Shown piece by piece: positions 8,981 through 16,570 of a stretch of 64,000 nucleotides of DNA. The DNA is taken from positions 1 to 64,000 of the forward strand of contig NZ_NFJQ01000008.1 in NCBI RefSeq assembly GCF_002159945.1, read 5' to 3'. The notes beneath the pieces are model-generated. The model was not told the origin of the DNA and ran no database searches. It saw only the letters and a program-made list of their open reading frames with translations. Each line of letters opens with the position of its first letter. Position 1 is the stretch's first letter. A program made the position numbers and the translations under genes. The DNA is from Cloacibacillus sp. An23 (lineage in GTDB: Bacteria; Synergistota; Synergistia; Synergistales; Synergistaceae).

Positions 8981-9755
8981 CTTGAAAGGCAAAATACAAT
9001 GGGATCACATATCGAAGCCTTGCAATAATGCCTTATCAAGGAGGATCCTATAATGAACGACAAACTCATCGCCAAATGGCTGTGTCCGGCTCGTGTCAAC
9101 ACCCGTTCGCAAAAACATTTTCCTCCAGTACGATGCCCTGCATTTATACGGCTACTTGCTCCAGTATAGATTGATTGTATAGAACTGGGGCTGAAGTCGC
9201 CGTTTCTGTTTGCTGTCCACTCCTCCGAGTACTCTATCAGATGCATTGTGACTAGTCTCGTGTACGATCCCTCGGGTAATATCACTACGACGCTGCGCCT
9301 CCGGCGTATCTCCATGTTCAGCCGCCAAGCATGTTCGTAGACGATGTTTTTTCGTCTCTATAAGCGGAAAGGTGTAGTCGGAAGTGAATCTTCAAGCTCG
9401 TTTTCTAGGCAACTTATCGTTGGGGATATCTCTTCTTATATTTTACAACGAATCTGTCCGTCATTTTTCTTGCTTCCTATACGTCTGGCGCCAACCATAT
9501 TTTTTTGAGTTCCGCTTTACATAGAGCTTGGGCGAGTATCCATTGTACTGGAACACAGGTGATCCGTCTAATTCTGATTCTCTTCTATGCAAGCAAGGTC
9601 AGCAAATTGCTTTTGCGAACGGTATTGTGTTCTATCCGTTCTGCCCCTATGTCGCAACTGAAACTTTCTTCTTTGATTTACTCTCTCTTTACGCAGAAAA
9701 CGACATTTCCTATACTGTATTTGGCGTTTTGAATATAGTGCCGGGGAGAGCTGCC
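8981..9755. other. 775-base stretch without an intact gene; possible decayed coding DNA
   Basis: No long gene with sensible codon use is seen. A strong ribosome site (AAGGAGG, 9038-9044) precedes ATG 9053, but the frame closes after 38 codons. Protein-like segments appear in changing frames (near 9110-9160 and 9195-9330, and a hydrophobic segment near 9420-9730), interrupted by stops. This fits one or more frameshifted, decayed genes at the end of the polysaccharide block. I could not recognise a transposase or terminal inverted repeats. Low confidence. Confidence 0.35.
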
Positions 9756-10136
9756 ATGAGGGAAATTCTGGGATCTTATTTTAAATGGAAAATCGCCGTA
9801 TTCTTATTGATGTTTGCGATAGTCACCGTCGTTACGGCAGTCAATTTCTTCTATGGAGAGCGCAGCGCTCTGACCGTATTTCCGGCAGCATCCGAGACTA
9901 TAGATGTAAAATATCTACAGGTTTTTGAAGTGGTGGAGCCCGACATGGCTCTTGCCCGGGCGGGAAACGAACGCGACATCGTGTTTGACCGCGACGCGAT
10001 AGACGTGCTCCTTGTGGGCGAAGGGGCCAACTATTACGATAAGCAGAGAATCGACGTCCCCGATGGCAAAAAAGTTCGGCGTGTGGGGACGTACAAAAAA
10101 TACGGGAAAACCCTTCCGGCGGTTCGTATAGAATAG
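9756..10136 (+). CDS. Small membrane-anchored protein of unknown function
   Basis: A 126-residue protein with one N-terminal membrane segment (about residues 10-32, KIAVFLLMFAIVTVVTAV) and a soluble domain of about 90 residues, probably periplasmic. I do not recognise the family. ATG 9756 is chosen because GGGGAGAG precedes it and codon use becomes backbone-like there; an upstream in-frame TTG at 9528 would add 76 residues of dubious sequence. It lies 31 bases before the helicase gene and may be cotranscribed with it. Confidence 0.6.
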   Translation: MREILGSYFKWKIAVFLLMFAIVTVVTAVNFFYGERSALTVFPAASETIDVKYLQVFEVVEPDMALARAGNERDIVFDRDAIDVLLVGEGANYYDKQRIDVPDGKKVRRVGTYKKYGKTLPAVRIE

Positions 10137-10167
10137 CCGGAGATAATTTTTGTAAGGACGTGTTTCA

Positions 10168-12126
10168 ATGAGCGGCATTATAGATTCGTTAAACCCCAGA
10201 CAGCGCGAGGCTGTGACATACTGCGACGGGCCGCAGGTCGTGCTTGCGGGGGCGGGGAGCGGCAAGACGAAGGTGCTCACGACGAAGATAGCCTATCTTG
10301 TGAAGGAGGTGGGCGTGAGGCCGTGGCGCATTCTCGCGCTGACTTTTACGAACAAGGCGGCGCGCGAGATGAAGAGCCGCGCCGAGGCGATGTTTGACGG
10401 CGAGCTCGGCGGGCTTGAGATTTCTACGTTTCATTCCTATGGGCTGCGTTTTCTGCACCGTTATCACGATGCGCTTGAGAAGCTCGGCTATCCGTACCCG
10501 TTCGTGATTTTCGACCGAGGCGACGCGAAGTCGGTCGTCAAGCGCGCGATGAACGACCTGAACATCGACCCGAAGAAGCTGAGTATAGCCGAGGCGCTCG
10601 ACATGATATCGAAGGCCAAGACGAAGGCGAACCCAGTGTCGCGCGAGCCCAGTATTTCCGACCGCTGGCGCTCTCTTTACGACGCATACCAGAACGCGCT
10701 GAAAACGCAGGGGGCGCTTGATTTCGACGACCTGATGGTGCTGCCGCTGCATATCCTCGCGACCGACAAGGATGTGCTCGCGCACGAGCGCGAGCGGCTC
10801 GACTGGGTGCTCGTTGACGAGTATCAGGACGTGAATATGCCGCAGTATCTCCTGCTGCGCTGCCTCGTGGACGGCGGGCGCAAGATTATGGTCGTCGGCG
10901 ACCCGGACCAGTCCATTTACGGCTGGCGCGGCGCGGAGATGTCGATGATTTTGAATTTCGAGCGCGACTTCAAGGGCTCGAAACTGACGATACTCGATCA
11001 GAACTACCGTTCGACTGGAAACATTCTCGACGGGGCGAACGGCGTCATACGCAACAACGACGACCGTCACCCAAAGGATCTGTGGACGGCGTCGGAGCGC
11101 GGGTGCAAAATTCAGGTGAAGCGCTTATCAGATAATGAAGACGAAAATGAATGGATTGCGACATGTATAGAGAAATTGCACGATGAAGGTTATCGTTATG
11201 GAGAAATGGCAATACTTTATCGTATAAATGCTATGAGTGCTGTTATGGAAAACTCCCTTCTGCGGCACTCAATCCCTCATAAAATTATACGCGGAGTAGC
11301 TTTTTATGAACGTCCTGAGGTAAAAGATGCTATTTCAATGTTACGTCTTGCAGTTAATCCGCTTGATGGAATTTCACTTGCGCGTGTTGCCAAAATACCA
11401 GCACGAGGTCTTGGTGAATCGAGTATAGCAAAACTCCAAGATGCAATGTCGAAAATGATTCATGAAAGCGCTGAAGAACTTTGGCGTGAAGTTGAGAGGA
11501 CTGGTGCACGCCTTAAGAGTAAACCAGCGTTAGGTGCGAAGTCTCTGGCTTCAGATATGCTTGCTATTTTAGCAAATAAGAACAACACTGGTGATGCGAT
11601 ACGTGCAATATTGTACACAAATGGATATGAAAATTATTTGCATGATAAATATCATGATGACTGGGAAGAGCGTATCGAAAATGTCATGGAAATACTCTCT
11701 TTGATTACGCCTGAAAGTAATATTGTAGACGCATTGACAGAACTACCGTTGATGACAGACCAAGACTCTTCGGAAATGATTCAAGACTCTGTGAGTATGT
11801 TGACTCTGCATGCAGCTAAAGGACTTGAATATCCGGTTGTATTTATGGCTGGTATGGAAGAAGGAATTTTTCCAACTGCACGTGCTGTTGAAGGCGTTGG
11901 CGATATATCTGAAGAACGCCGCCTTTGTTATGTAGGCATGACACGAGCGAGGGAACGTTTATATATGAGTTGTGCAGCATCCCGTATGCTCTTTGGAGGC
12001 TGGCAGCATAATAGTATGTCTCGATTCTTAGGTGAAATTCCACAAGAGGTTAAAGAATTTACAGATGAAGCATGGGAGAAAAATAATGCCGACAATCGGT
12101 CTGACAGGCGACGTTGGCGCTGGTAA
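10168..12126 (+). CDS. UvrD/Rep/PcrA-type ATP-dependent DNA helicase
   Basis: A 652-residue superfamily 1A helicase that unwinds DNA 3' to 5' in repair or replication restart. All core motifs can be read: Q motif (LNPRQREAV), Walker A GAGSGKT at residues 28-34, motif Ia (LTFTNKAA), Walker B DEYQD from residue 217, motif III (GDPDQSIYGWRGA), motif IV (LDQNYRS), motif V (TLHAAKGLEYP) and motif VI (YVGMTRARERLY). It is closer in length to Rep than to full-length PcrA, with little after motif VI. Codon use changes sharply at about base 11120 (near residue 318), from GC-rich to AT-rich, and returns to GC-rich at coaE. The last 13 codons overlap coaE. The protein appears functional. Confidence 0.93.
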   Translation: MSGIIDSLNPRQREAVTYCDGPQVVLAGAGSGKTKVLTTKIAYLVKEVGVRPWRILALTFTNKAAREMKSRAEAMFDGELGGLEISTFHSYGLRFLHRYHDALEKLGYPYPFVIFDRGDAKSVVKRAMNDLNIDPKKLSIAEALDMISKAKTKANPVSREPSISDRWRSLYDAYQNALKTQGALDFDDLMVLPLHILATDKDVLAHERERLDWVLVDEYQDVNMPQYLLLRCLVDGGRKIMVVGDPDQSIYGWRGAEMSMILNFERDFKGSKLTILDQNYRSTGNILDGANGVIRNNDDRHPKDLWTASERGCKIQVKRLSDNEDENEWIATCIEKLHDEGYRYGEMAILYRINAMSAVMENSLLRHSIPHKIIRGVAFYERPEVKDAISMLRLAVNPLDGISLARVAKIPARGLGESSIAKLQDAMSKMIHESAEELWREVERTGARLKSKPALGAKSLASDMLAILANKNNTGDAIRAILYTNGYENYLHDKYHDDWEERIENVMEILSLITPESNIVDALTELPLMTDQDSSEMIQDSVSMLTLHAAKGLEYPVVFMAGMEEGIFPTARAVEGVGDISEERRLCYVGMTRARERLYMSCAASRMLFGGWQHNSMSRFLGEIPQEVKEFTDEAWEKNNADNRSDRRRWRW

Positions 12127-12667
12127 GAGTACGCTCTGCTCGGTCTGGCGCGAAATGGGCGCGAACGTCATAGACGCGGACACTGTCGCGCGCTCAATGT
12201 GGGACGTGCCCGAGGTGCGCGTCGAGGCCGAGAAGCGCTGGGGCGCTGGATTTTTCGACGAGCCGGACCACAGGACGCTCTGGGCTAAAATAGCTGCTAA
12301 AATATTCAACGACGCCGGAGAATATAAATTCGCCTCAGCGCTGATACATAAACGCACAGGCGAAGAACTGAAAAAACTGGCGCGCGAATCGAAAGGCTGG
12401 ACGATAGTCGAAATCCCTCTGCTCTACGAGGGCGGCCACGATGAGTGGCTCGATTACGTCGTCTACGCCGCCGCGCCCTTCGACAAGCGCGTCGCGCGCA
12501 ACGCGAAGCGCAACTGGGACGCCGGGGAGGTCGCGCGCCGCGAGGCGAAGCTGACGCCAAGCTATGAAAAGATGGCGAAGGCCGATTTCGTGCTCGTCAA
12601 CGACGGCACGGAGGAAGAATGGAAGCAAAAGGCGCGCGAACTCGGCGAAAAGCTGAAAAAGCTATAA
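12086..12667 (+). CDS. coaE: Dephospho-CoA kinase
   Basis: A 193-residue P-loop kinase for the last step of CoA synthesis: ATP-dependent phosphorylation of dephospho-CoA at the ribose 3'-OH. The N-terminal P-loop is GDVGAGKST, followed by VIDADTVAR, typical of CoaE. EIPLLYE and the lid region (RNWDAGEVARREAKL) are also present. ATG 12086 is preceded by GGGAGA and lies inside the 3' end of the helicase gene (41-base overlap in another frame), so the two are probably translated together. Backbone-like codon use resumes here. Length is normal for the family. Confidence 0.92.
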   Translation: MPTIGLTGDVGAGKSTLCSVWREMGANVIDADTVARSMWDVPEVRVEAEKRWGAGFFDEPDHRTLWAKIAAKIFNDAGEYKFASALIHKRTGEELKKLARESKGWTIVEIPLLYEGGHDEWLDYVVYAAAPFDKRVARNAKRNWDAGEVARREAKLTPSYEKMAKADFVLVNDGTEEEWKQKARELGEKLKKL

Positions 12668-12674
12668 GCGCGTC

Positions 12675-12977
12675 AAAAGAAGCGGAGGCGAAGAAATTTC
12701 CGCTCCCGATCGAAACCGCAGTCAGAAGCGTCAATTTCCGCTCGCGCAGTATTTCCCCGCCCGCTTCATGCTTTCGATGCGGGCGGCTTCGTTTTCATAA
12801 TCGCCTTCGCGGCGAACGTCTTTGTGTTTACGAAGTACGGAGTGAGGCTGGCGCGGCTCGTCGAAAGCAGGGGCGAAACGCGCTGCGGCTTTTGCGCTCT
12901 ATCTGACGGCGCTGATTGCCGCCGTATGGCTTTTCGGGTATTTCCAGGTTCTGCCTGAGCTTACAAAACTGGCCTGA
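12675..12977 (+). pseudogene. Frameshifted small membrane-protein gene
   Basis: Three protein-like segments follow each other in alternating frames. About 12680-12793 in one frame gives QFPLAQYFPARFMLSMRAA, about 12788-12870 in another gives FVFIIAFAANVFVF, and about 12885-12977 back in the first gives ALYLTALIAAVWLFGYF and ends at TGA. Joined, they would form a protein of roughly 100 residues with two membrane helices. Two compensating single-base changes, near 12790 and 12875, would explain the pattern; they could be real mutations or sequence errors. No start codon is certain. Confidence 0.38.
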
Positions 12978-12998
12978 CGTCGATTTAATGCTTGAAGC

Positions 12999-13045
12999 AA
13001 AAAATGCACGTCCCCACGCAAATCTCAGCGGGGCGCGCATTTTTT
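12999..13045. terminator. Bidirectional rho-independent terminator
   Basis: AAAAAATGC at 12999 pairs with GCATTTTTT ending at 13045, continued by a CCCC/GGGG pairing across a small bulge. The A-run and T-run allow termination in both directions: rightward after coaE and the broken gene, and leftward after the minus-strand gene ending at 13053. Confidence 0.75.
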
Positions 13046-13052
13046 ATAAATT

Positions 13053-13559
13053 TCAGCTTTCGTGCGCGACGCAGGCGACGTTGCCGTCAGCGTCGAAATA
13101 TATCACCATTAGCTCGTCTGTGATTTCTGGATTGAAATTCAAGTCCATTATGAACCCTTGCTCGCCCGTTTTCGCGTCTGCAATGCTTCCGAAGCGGTCG
13201 ACGCGGAGGTAGTCTGCCATCTCTGAAAACGACAGCGCCGTCGTGTCGTCCACTGGGAACAGCTTCGCCGTGTCCTCCGCCTCCAGCTCGTCGCGGTGAA
13301 ATTCCATGAAATAGGCGACGGTTGCGTAGTCTTCGCTCTCTTCGTCCGCGAGCGTCTCTTTCAGAAATTTCTTCGCCGCTGCCTCAAGCTCGTCCACGCG
13401 GTCGAGCATCAGGGCGGCTCTTTCCATCGCCGCTTCGTCCGCGGTCAACGTCTCTTCCACGTCGAACCAGAACGGCTGTCCCGCTTCGCCCTTGCCGAGG
13501 AAAATCTCTTCGCCGGGGGTGTACTCGATGTCAGGGTATTTTTCGCTGTTCAGCTTCAT
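13053..13559 (-). CDS. Hypothetical acidic protein
   Basis: A 168-residue, strongly acidic cytoplasmic protein without signal peptide or membrane segment. I do not recognise its family with confidence; the overall pattern resembles small stand-alone DUF proteins of the DUF2004 kind. The start (ATG, complement of 13557-13559) is set by AGGAG eight bases upstream; a GTG one codon earlier is possible. It lies 44 bases downstream of thiW on the same strand and before a terminator, so it is probably the last gene of the thiamine salvage operon, though its sequence gives no link to thiamine. Confidence 0.65.
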   Translation of the reverse strand: MKLNSEKYPDIEYTPGEEIFLGKGEAGQPFWFDVEETLTADEAAMERAALMLDRVDELEAAAKKFLKETLADEESEDYATVAYFMEFHRDELEAEDTAKLFPVDDTTALSFSEMADYLRVDRFGSIADAKTGEQGFIMDLNFNPEITDELMVIYFDADGNVACVAHES

Positions 13560-13603
13560 CACGGTTTCTCCTTTGCTTTATGGATTCCCAGCTACATCAT
13601 GCT

Positions 13604-14116
13604 TCAGAAGGTGCGCGTAACGTTCCGCCTCCTGTTGAGCGCCCAGACGAGGGCCGCGCCGATGACGGCTCCGGGGACGGAGCTTATCAGGAACGAACCG
13701 GAGAAGAAATAAAATCCGACGCTTTTGCCTATCGCGGGGCCGAGCAGCTTTGCGCCCACCCACGCGCCCACTATGCCAGTGCCGGCGGGCTCCGCGCAGG
13801 CGGCGGCTATCCTGTACTTTTCCGGTAGAGCGCGTGCCGCGAGGCCGACGAAGAGCGCGCCGAACATGCTGCCGGGGAAGGCGAAGAGGCTGCCCGTGCC
13901 GAGCAGGTTGCGGATGACGCTCGTCGTGAAGGCCGCGCCGACGGCCCACCACGGGCCGAGGACGATTCCGGCGAGGACGTTTATCGTGTGCTGGAACGGG
14001 AAGCATTTCGTCGGCCCCATCGGTATGGAGACGACGGATAGCACGACGCCAGCGGCCGCGAGCGCGCCCGCGAGCACGGCTTTTTTCAGAAGTATGTCGT
14101 TTTTGTCGTTTCTCAT
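13604..14116 (-). CDS. thiW: ThiW, thiazole-specific ECF transporter S component
   Basis: A 170-residue membrane protein with about five hydrophobic helices. The ThiW hallmark GPTKCFPFQHTINVLAG is followed by LGPWWAVGAAF, and a serine/arginine-rich loop precedes FAFPGSMFGAL. ThiW is the substrate-binding S component that works with a shared ECF energizing module to import hydroxyethylthiazole. No ECF ATPases or T component are in the window. It sits 17 bases after thiE in a riboswitch-controlled operon, consistent with thiazole uptake feeding ThiM. Confidence 0.88.
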   Translation of the reverse strand: MRNDKNDILLKKAVLAGALAAAGVVLSVVSIPMGPTKCFPFQHTINVLAGIVLGPWWAVGAAFTTSVIRNLLGTGSLFAFPGSMFGALFVGLAARALPEKYRIAAACAEPAGTGIVGAWVGAKLLGPAIGKSVGFYFFSGSFLISSVPGAVIGAALVWALNRRRNVTRTF

Positions 14117-14132
14117 TTTTTCGCTTCTTTAA

Positions 14133-14774
14133 TTAAAAATATTTGTTTATCTCGTTTATCAGAGCGCCGGCCGCGGCTTCGGGGTCTTCCGCGCGCATGA
14201 CCGCGCCGGAGAGCGATATGCCGCTCGCGCCGCAGCCCGCGAGCTCGCGGACGTTGGACAGCTCTATGCCGCCTATCGCGACCGAGGGGATGCTTATCGC
14301 GGAGAGCGTATTTTTGATTCCGTCGGGTCCTATGACGACGGCGTCGCCCTTCGTCGCCGTGCCGAAGGCCGCGCCGCAGCCTACGTAGTCCGCGCCGAGC
14401 CGCTCGGCCTCGCGCGCTAGCTCCGGAGTGCGCGCCGTGCCTCCGATTATGAAGTCCGGCCCCGCGATCGCGCGGGCCGCGTCCACGGGAAGGTCTTTCT
14501 GCCCGAGGTGTACTCCGTCGGCGTGGGCGGCGAGCGCTATGTCGAGCCTGTCGTTGACGACGAAAAGCGCGCCGCGCTCCGCGCAGAGCTTTTTCAGAGC
14601 GAGCGCCGTCCCGTAGGTTTCGCGCCCCGTCCAGCTCTTTACTCGAAGCTGCACGGCCGTAGCGCCTCCCGCGAGCGCGGCGCGCGTCTTTTCTATAACG
14701 GCCTCCGGCGCGTCGCCCTCTCCGCATATCACGTAAAGGCGAAGCTTTTCCGCGAGTTTTTTTCTATCGTACAT
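14133..14774 (-). CDS. thiE: Thiamine-phosphate synthase
   Basis: A 213-residue TIM-barrel enzyme that joins HMP-pyrophosphate with hydroxyethylthiazole phosphate to make thiamine phosphate. Characteristic segments are VQLRVK near the N-terminus, FVVNDRLDIALAAHADGVHLGQ in the middle and VAIGGIELSNV towards the end. It overlaps thiM by 11 bases, indicating translational coupling. Length is normal. Its two substrates come from ThiD and ThiM, encoded just upstream. Confidence 0.93.
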   Translation of the reverse strand: MYDRKKLAEKLRLYVICGEGDAPEAVIEKTRAALAGGATAVQLRVKSWTGRETYGTALALKKLCAERGALFVVNDRLDIALAAHADGVHLGQKDLPVDAARAIAGPDFIIGGTARTPELAREAERLGADYVGCGAAFGTATKGDAVVIGPDGIKNTLSAISIPSVAIGGIELSNVRELAGCGASGISLSGAVMRAEDPEAAAGALINEINKYF

Positions 14775-15510
14775 TTTTCTCTTCCTCCGAATGAAGCTCG
14801 GCGAGCCAATCCATGAAGGCCGTGCGGAACGAGTATGGGCCGGCCGAGGCGCTGTCCTTCTCGGCGAGCGCCGCGGCGCGCCGGAAGAGCTTCAGCGCGT
14901 GCAGCGAGGCTTCGAACGGAGCTTCGCGCGAGCAGAAGAGAGCCGTCGCGCTGCCGAGCGCGCATCCTATGCCGCTCGTCATGGCGAGCAGCTTCGAGCC
15001 GCCGCTTACCGTCTCGCTTTTTTCTCCGTCCGATATAAAATCGAGCTCGCCGGTGCAGTAGACCGCGGCTCGGTATTTTTTCGCGCACTCCGCGACTATC
15101 CCGGCCGCCCCAGCCTCGCCGCATTCGCTCGACACGCCGCGCGGGGCCGCGCCCTCGCCGCAGAGCGCCGCGATTTCGGAAAAATTCCCCTTTATGACGG
15201 AAAACTTTATTTCGGAGAGCAGCGCGTCCGCCGCCTCCGTGCGGAAGCGCGAGAAGCCGTAACCCACCGCGTCCATGACTATCGGACGTTCGTGCTCAGC
15301 CGCCGCGCGCGCCGCCGCGAGGTACAGCTCGCGCGCGCGGCCGGGCGGCGTGCCGATGTTTATCAGCAGGGCGTCGCAGGCCGCGGCGATTTCGGCCGCC
15401 TCTTCCGGCTGCGGCGACATTATCGAGACGCCGCCGAGCAGGGCCACGCAGTCCGCCTGGAGCTGCGCCGAGACGGTGTTCGTTATCTGATAGACCAGCG
15501 GCTTAGCCAT
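14764..15510 (-). CDS. thiM: Hydroxyethylthiazole kinase
   Basis: A 248-residue ribokinase-like enzyme that phosphorylates hydroxyethylthiazole taken up from outside or salvaged. The N-terminus reads VYQITNTVSAQ in place of the usual THxITN pattern. Substrate and ATP segments include VMDAVGYGFSRFR and KGNFSEIAAL, and the late glycine-rich motif TSGIGCALGSA carries the cysteine typical of ThiM. It overlaps thiD by eight bases and thiE by 11. Length is slightly short of the usual 260-270 residues. Confidence 0.88.
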   Translation of the reverse strand: MAKPLVYQITNTVSAQLQADCVALLGGVSIMSPQPEEAAEIAAACDALLINIGTPPGRARELYLAAARAAAEHERPIVMDAVGYGFSRFRTEAADALLSEIKFSVIKGNFSEIAALCGEGAAPRGVSSECGEAGAAGIVAECAKKYRAAVYCTGELDFISDGEKSETVSGGSKLLAMTSGIGCALGSATALFCSREAPFEASLHALKLFRRAAALAEKDSASAGPYSFRTAFMDWLAELHSEEEKNVR

Positions 15511-16333
15511 TGATTATTTCTATCCACGGCATAGTCACAGCGTGGCCGAGGCATCCCGCTCCGTGGCCGGCCGTCACGCCGTAATGCAGCCCGGCGCGCA
15601 GGTAAAGCCGCGCGCGGCGCACTGCCTCGGCGAGTCCGCAGCCGGCCACGAGCTCCGCCGCTATCGCGGAGCTAAGAGTGCAGCCCGTGCCGTGGTTCGC
15701 GGTCGTGTCGATGCGCTTGTCCTCGAATAGCGTCATCTTCCCGTCCGCGTATAGCACGTCGGTGATAGTCTCCGGCTCGCCTCCGAGATGCCCGCCTTTG
15801 ACGAGCACCGCGCCGCAGCCGAGCTTCGCTATCTGCGCCGCCGCATCCTTCATATCCTCGACGGTGCGCACGGCCGCGCCTGTCAGCTTCTCGGCTTCGG
15901 GCAGGTTCGGCGTCACAATCATAGCCATGGGGACGATTATGCTTTTCACCGCCTCCACAGCGTCCGCCTCGAGCAGAGAGTCTCCGCTCTGCGCGACCAT
16001 CACTGGATCGACTACTATCTTTTTTATGCCGAGTTCGGCGAGCCCTTCCGCCGCGGCGCTGATGTCCGCGCGATTGCCGAGCATCCCCGTCTTCACGGCG
16101 TCGAGCGGGAAGTCGCGCCCGACCGCGAGTATCTGCGCCTTCACAATCTCCGGCGGCACGGAGTGTATGCCGCTCACGCCGAGCGAATTCTGCACCGTCA
16201 CCGCAGTTATCGCCGACGTTCCGAATATCTTGAGCGCGGCGAAAGTTTTCAAATCCGCCTGTATGCCCGCGCCGCCGCCTGAATCGCTGCCGGCGACCGT
16301 CATCGCGACGCCTCTGTATATGCCCTGTCTCAA
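15503..16333 (-). CDS. thiD: Hydroxymethylpyrimidine/phosphomethylpyrimidine kinase
   Basis: A 276-residue ribokinase-family enzyme that phosphorylates HMP and then HMP-phosphate to give HMP-PP for ThiE. The N-terminal AGSDSGGGAGIQADLKTF and the anion-hole motif NHGTGCTLSSA are clear. It is the first gene of the operon, directly downstream (on the minus strand) of a TPP riboswitch and its terminator. The ribosome site AGGAGG lies just after the terminator T-run, so terminator choice decides expression. No thiC is in the window, so the operon looks like salvage rather than full synthesis. Confidence 0.94.
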   Translation of the reverse strand: MRQGIYRGVAMTVAGSDSGGGAGIQADLKTFAALKIFGTSAITAVTVQNSLGVSGIHSVPPEIVKAQILAVGRDFPLDAVKTGMLGNRADISAAAEGLAELGIKKIVVDPVMVAQSGDSLLEADAVEAVKSIIVPMAMIVTPNLPEAEKLTGAAVRTVEDMKDAAAQIAKLGCGAVLVKGGHLGGEPETITDVLYADGKMTLFEDKRIDTTANHGTGCTLSSAIAAELVAGCGLAEAVRRARLYLRAGLHYGVTAGHGAGCLGHAVTMPWIEIING

Positions 16334-16350
16334 ATCCGTTCCTCCTTATC

Positions 16351-16377
16351 AAAAAAGCCCCGCATCGTGCGCGGGGC
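16351..16377 (-). terminator. Riboswitch-controlled rho-independent terminator
   Basis: On the minus strand a seven-base stem GCCCCGC/GCGGGGC (16357-16377) is followed by six T residues (complement of 16351-16356), between the TPP riboswitch and thiD. This is the expected off-switch when TPP is bound. Confidence 0.85.
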
Positions 16378-16389
16378 GTAAAATCGTCA

Positions 16390-16480
16390 TACAAAGCCTC
16401 GCTTCCTACGCCGGCGTTGACCGGATCAGGTCTGGGGTCGAAGTAGCCTTCCTCTCAGCTTTGCGCTCCCCCGGAGAGCC
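16390..16480 (-). promoter_or_regulatory. TPP (THI-box) riboswitch
   Basis: Read on the minus strand, the segment contains the conserved THI-box blocks in order: GGGGGAGC, CTGAGAGG, then GACC, ACCTGATCCGG and GCCGGCGTAGGAAGC. These form the pyrimidine- and pyrophosphate-sensor arms of the TPP aptamer. A terminator and thiD follow immediately. TPP binding is expected to end transcription before thiD-thiM-thiE-thiW. Boundaries are approximate to within about ten bases. Confidence 0.93.
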
Positions 16481-16488
16481 TTCAATAA

Positions 16489-16517
16489 ATTATCTGCCCG
16501 CGCGGCGGCGCTGTCAA
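16489..16517 (-). promoter_or_regulatory. Promoter for the thiDMEW riboswitch transcript
   Basis: On the minus strand TTGACA (complement of 16512-16517) and GATAAT (complement of 16489-16494) are separated by 17 bases, close to the sigma-70 consensus. Transcription would start about seven bases downstream, just before the riboswitch. Confidence 0.7.
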
Positions 16518-16518
16518 C

Positions 16519-16547
16519 TTGACAAAGGCGGCGCGCGTTGCTACAAA
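16519..16547 (+). promoter_or_regulatory. Divergent promoter for the thiamine pyrophosphokinase gene
   Basis: TTGACA at 16519-16524 is followed, after 17 bases, by TACAAA at 16542-16547. Its -35 element is back to back with that of the thiD promoter, separated by one base, making a TGTCAA-C-TTGACA dyad. Confidence 0.55.
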
Positions 16548-16570
16548 CTTCACGGAAAGGCGGGCTTGCT

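Noticed and set aside
8977-9315. Minus-strand frame of 112 codons after the flippase gene
   Set aside because: No ribosome site, no recognisable motif and unusual amino-acid mix; probably chance.
9528-9755. Upstream extension of the small membrane protein from TTG 9528
   Set aside because: The extra residues have no coherent pattern, a stop lies just upstream, and ATG 9756 has a good ribosome site.
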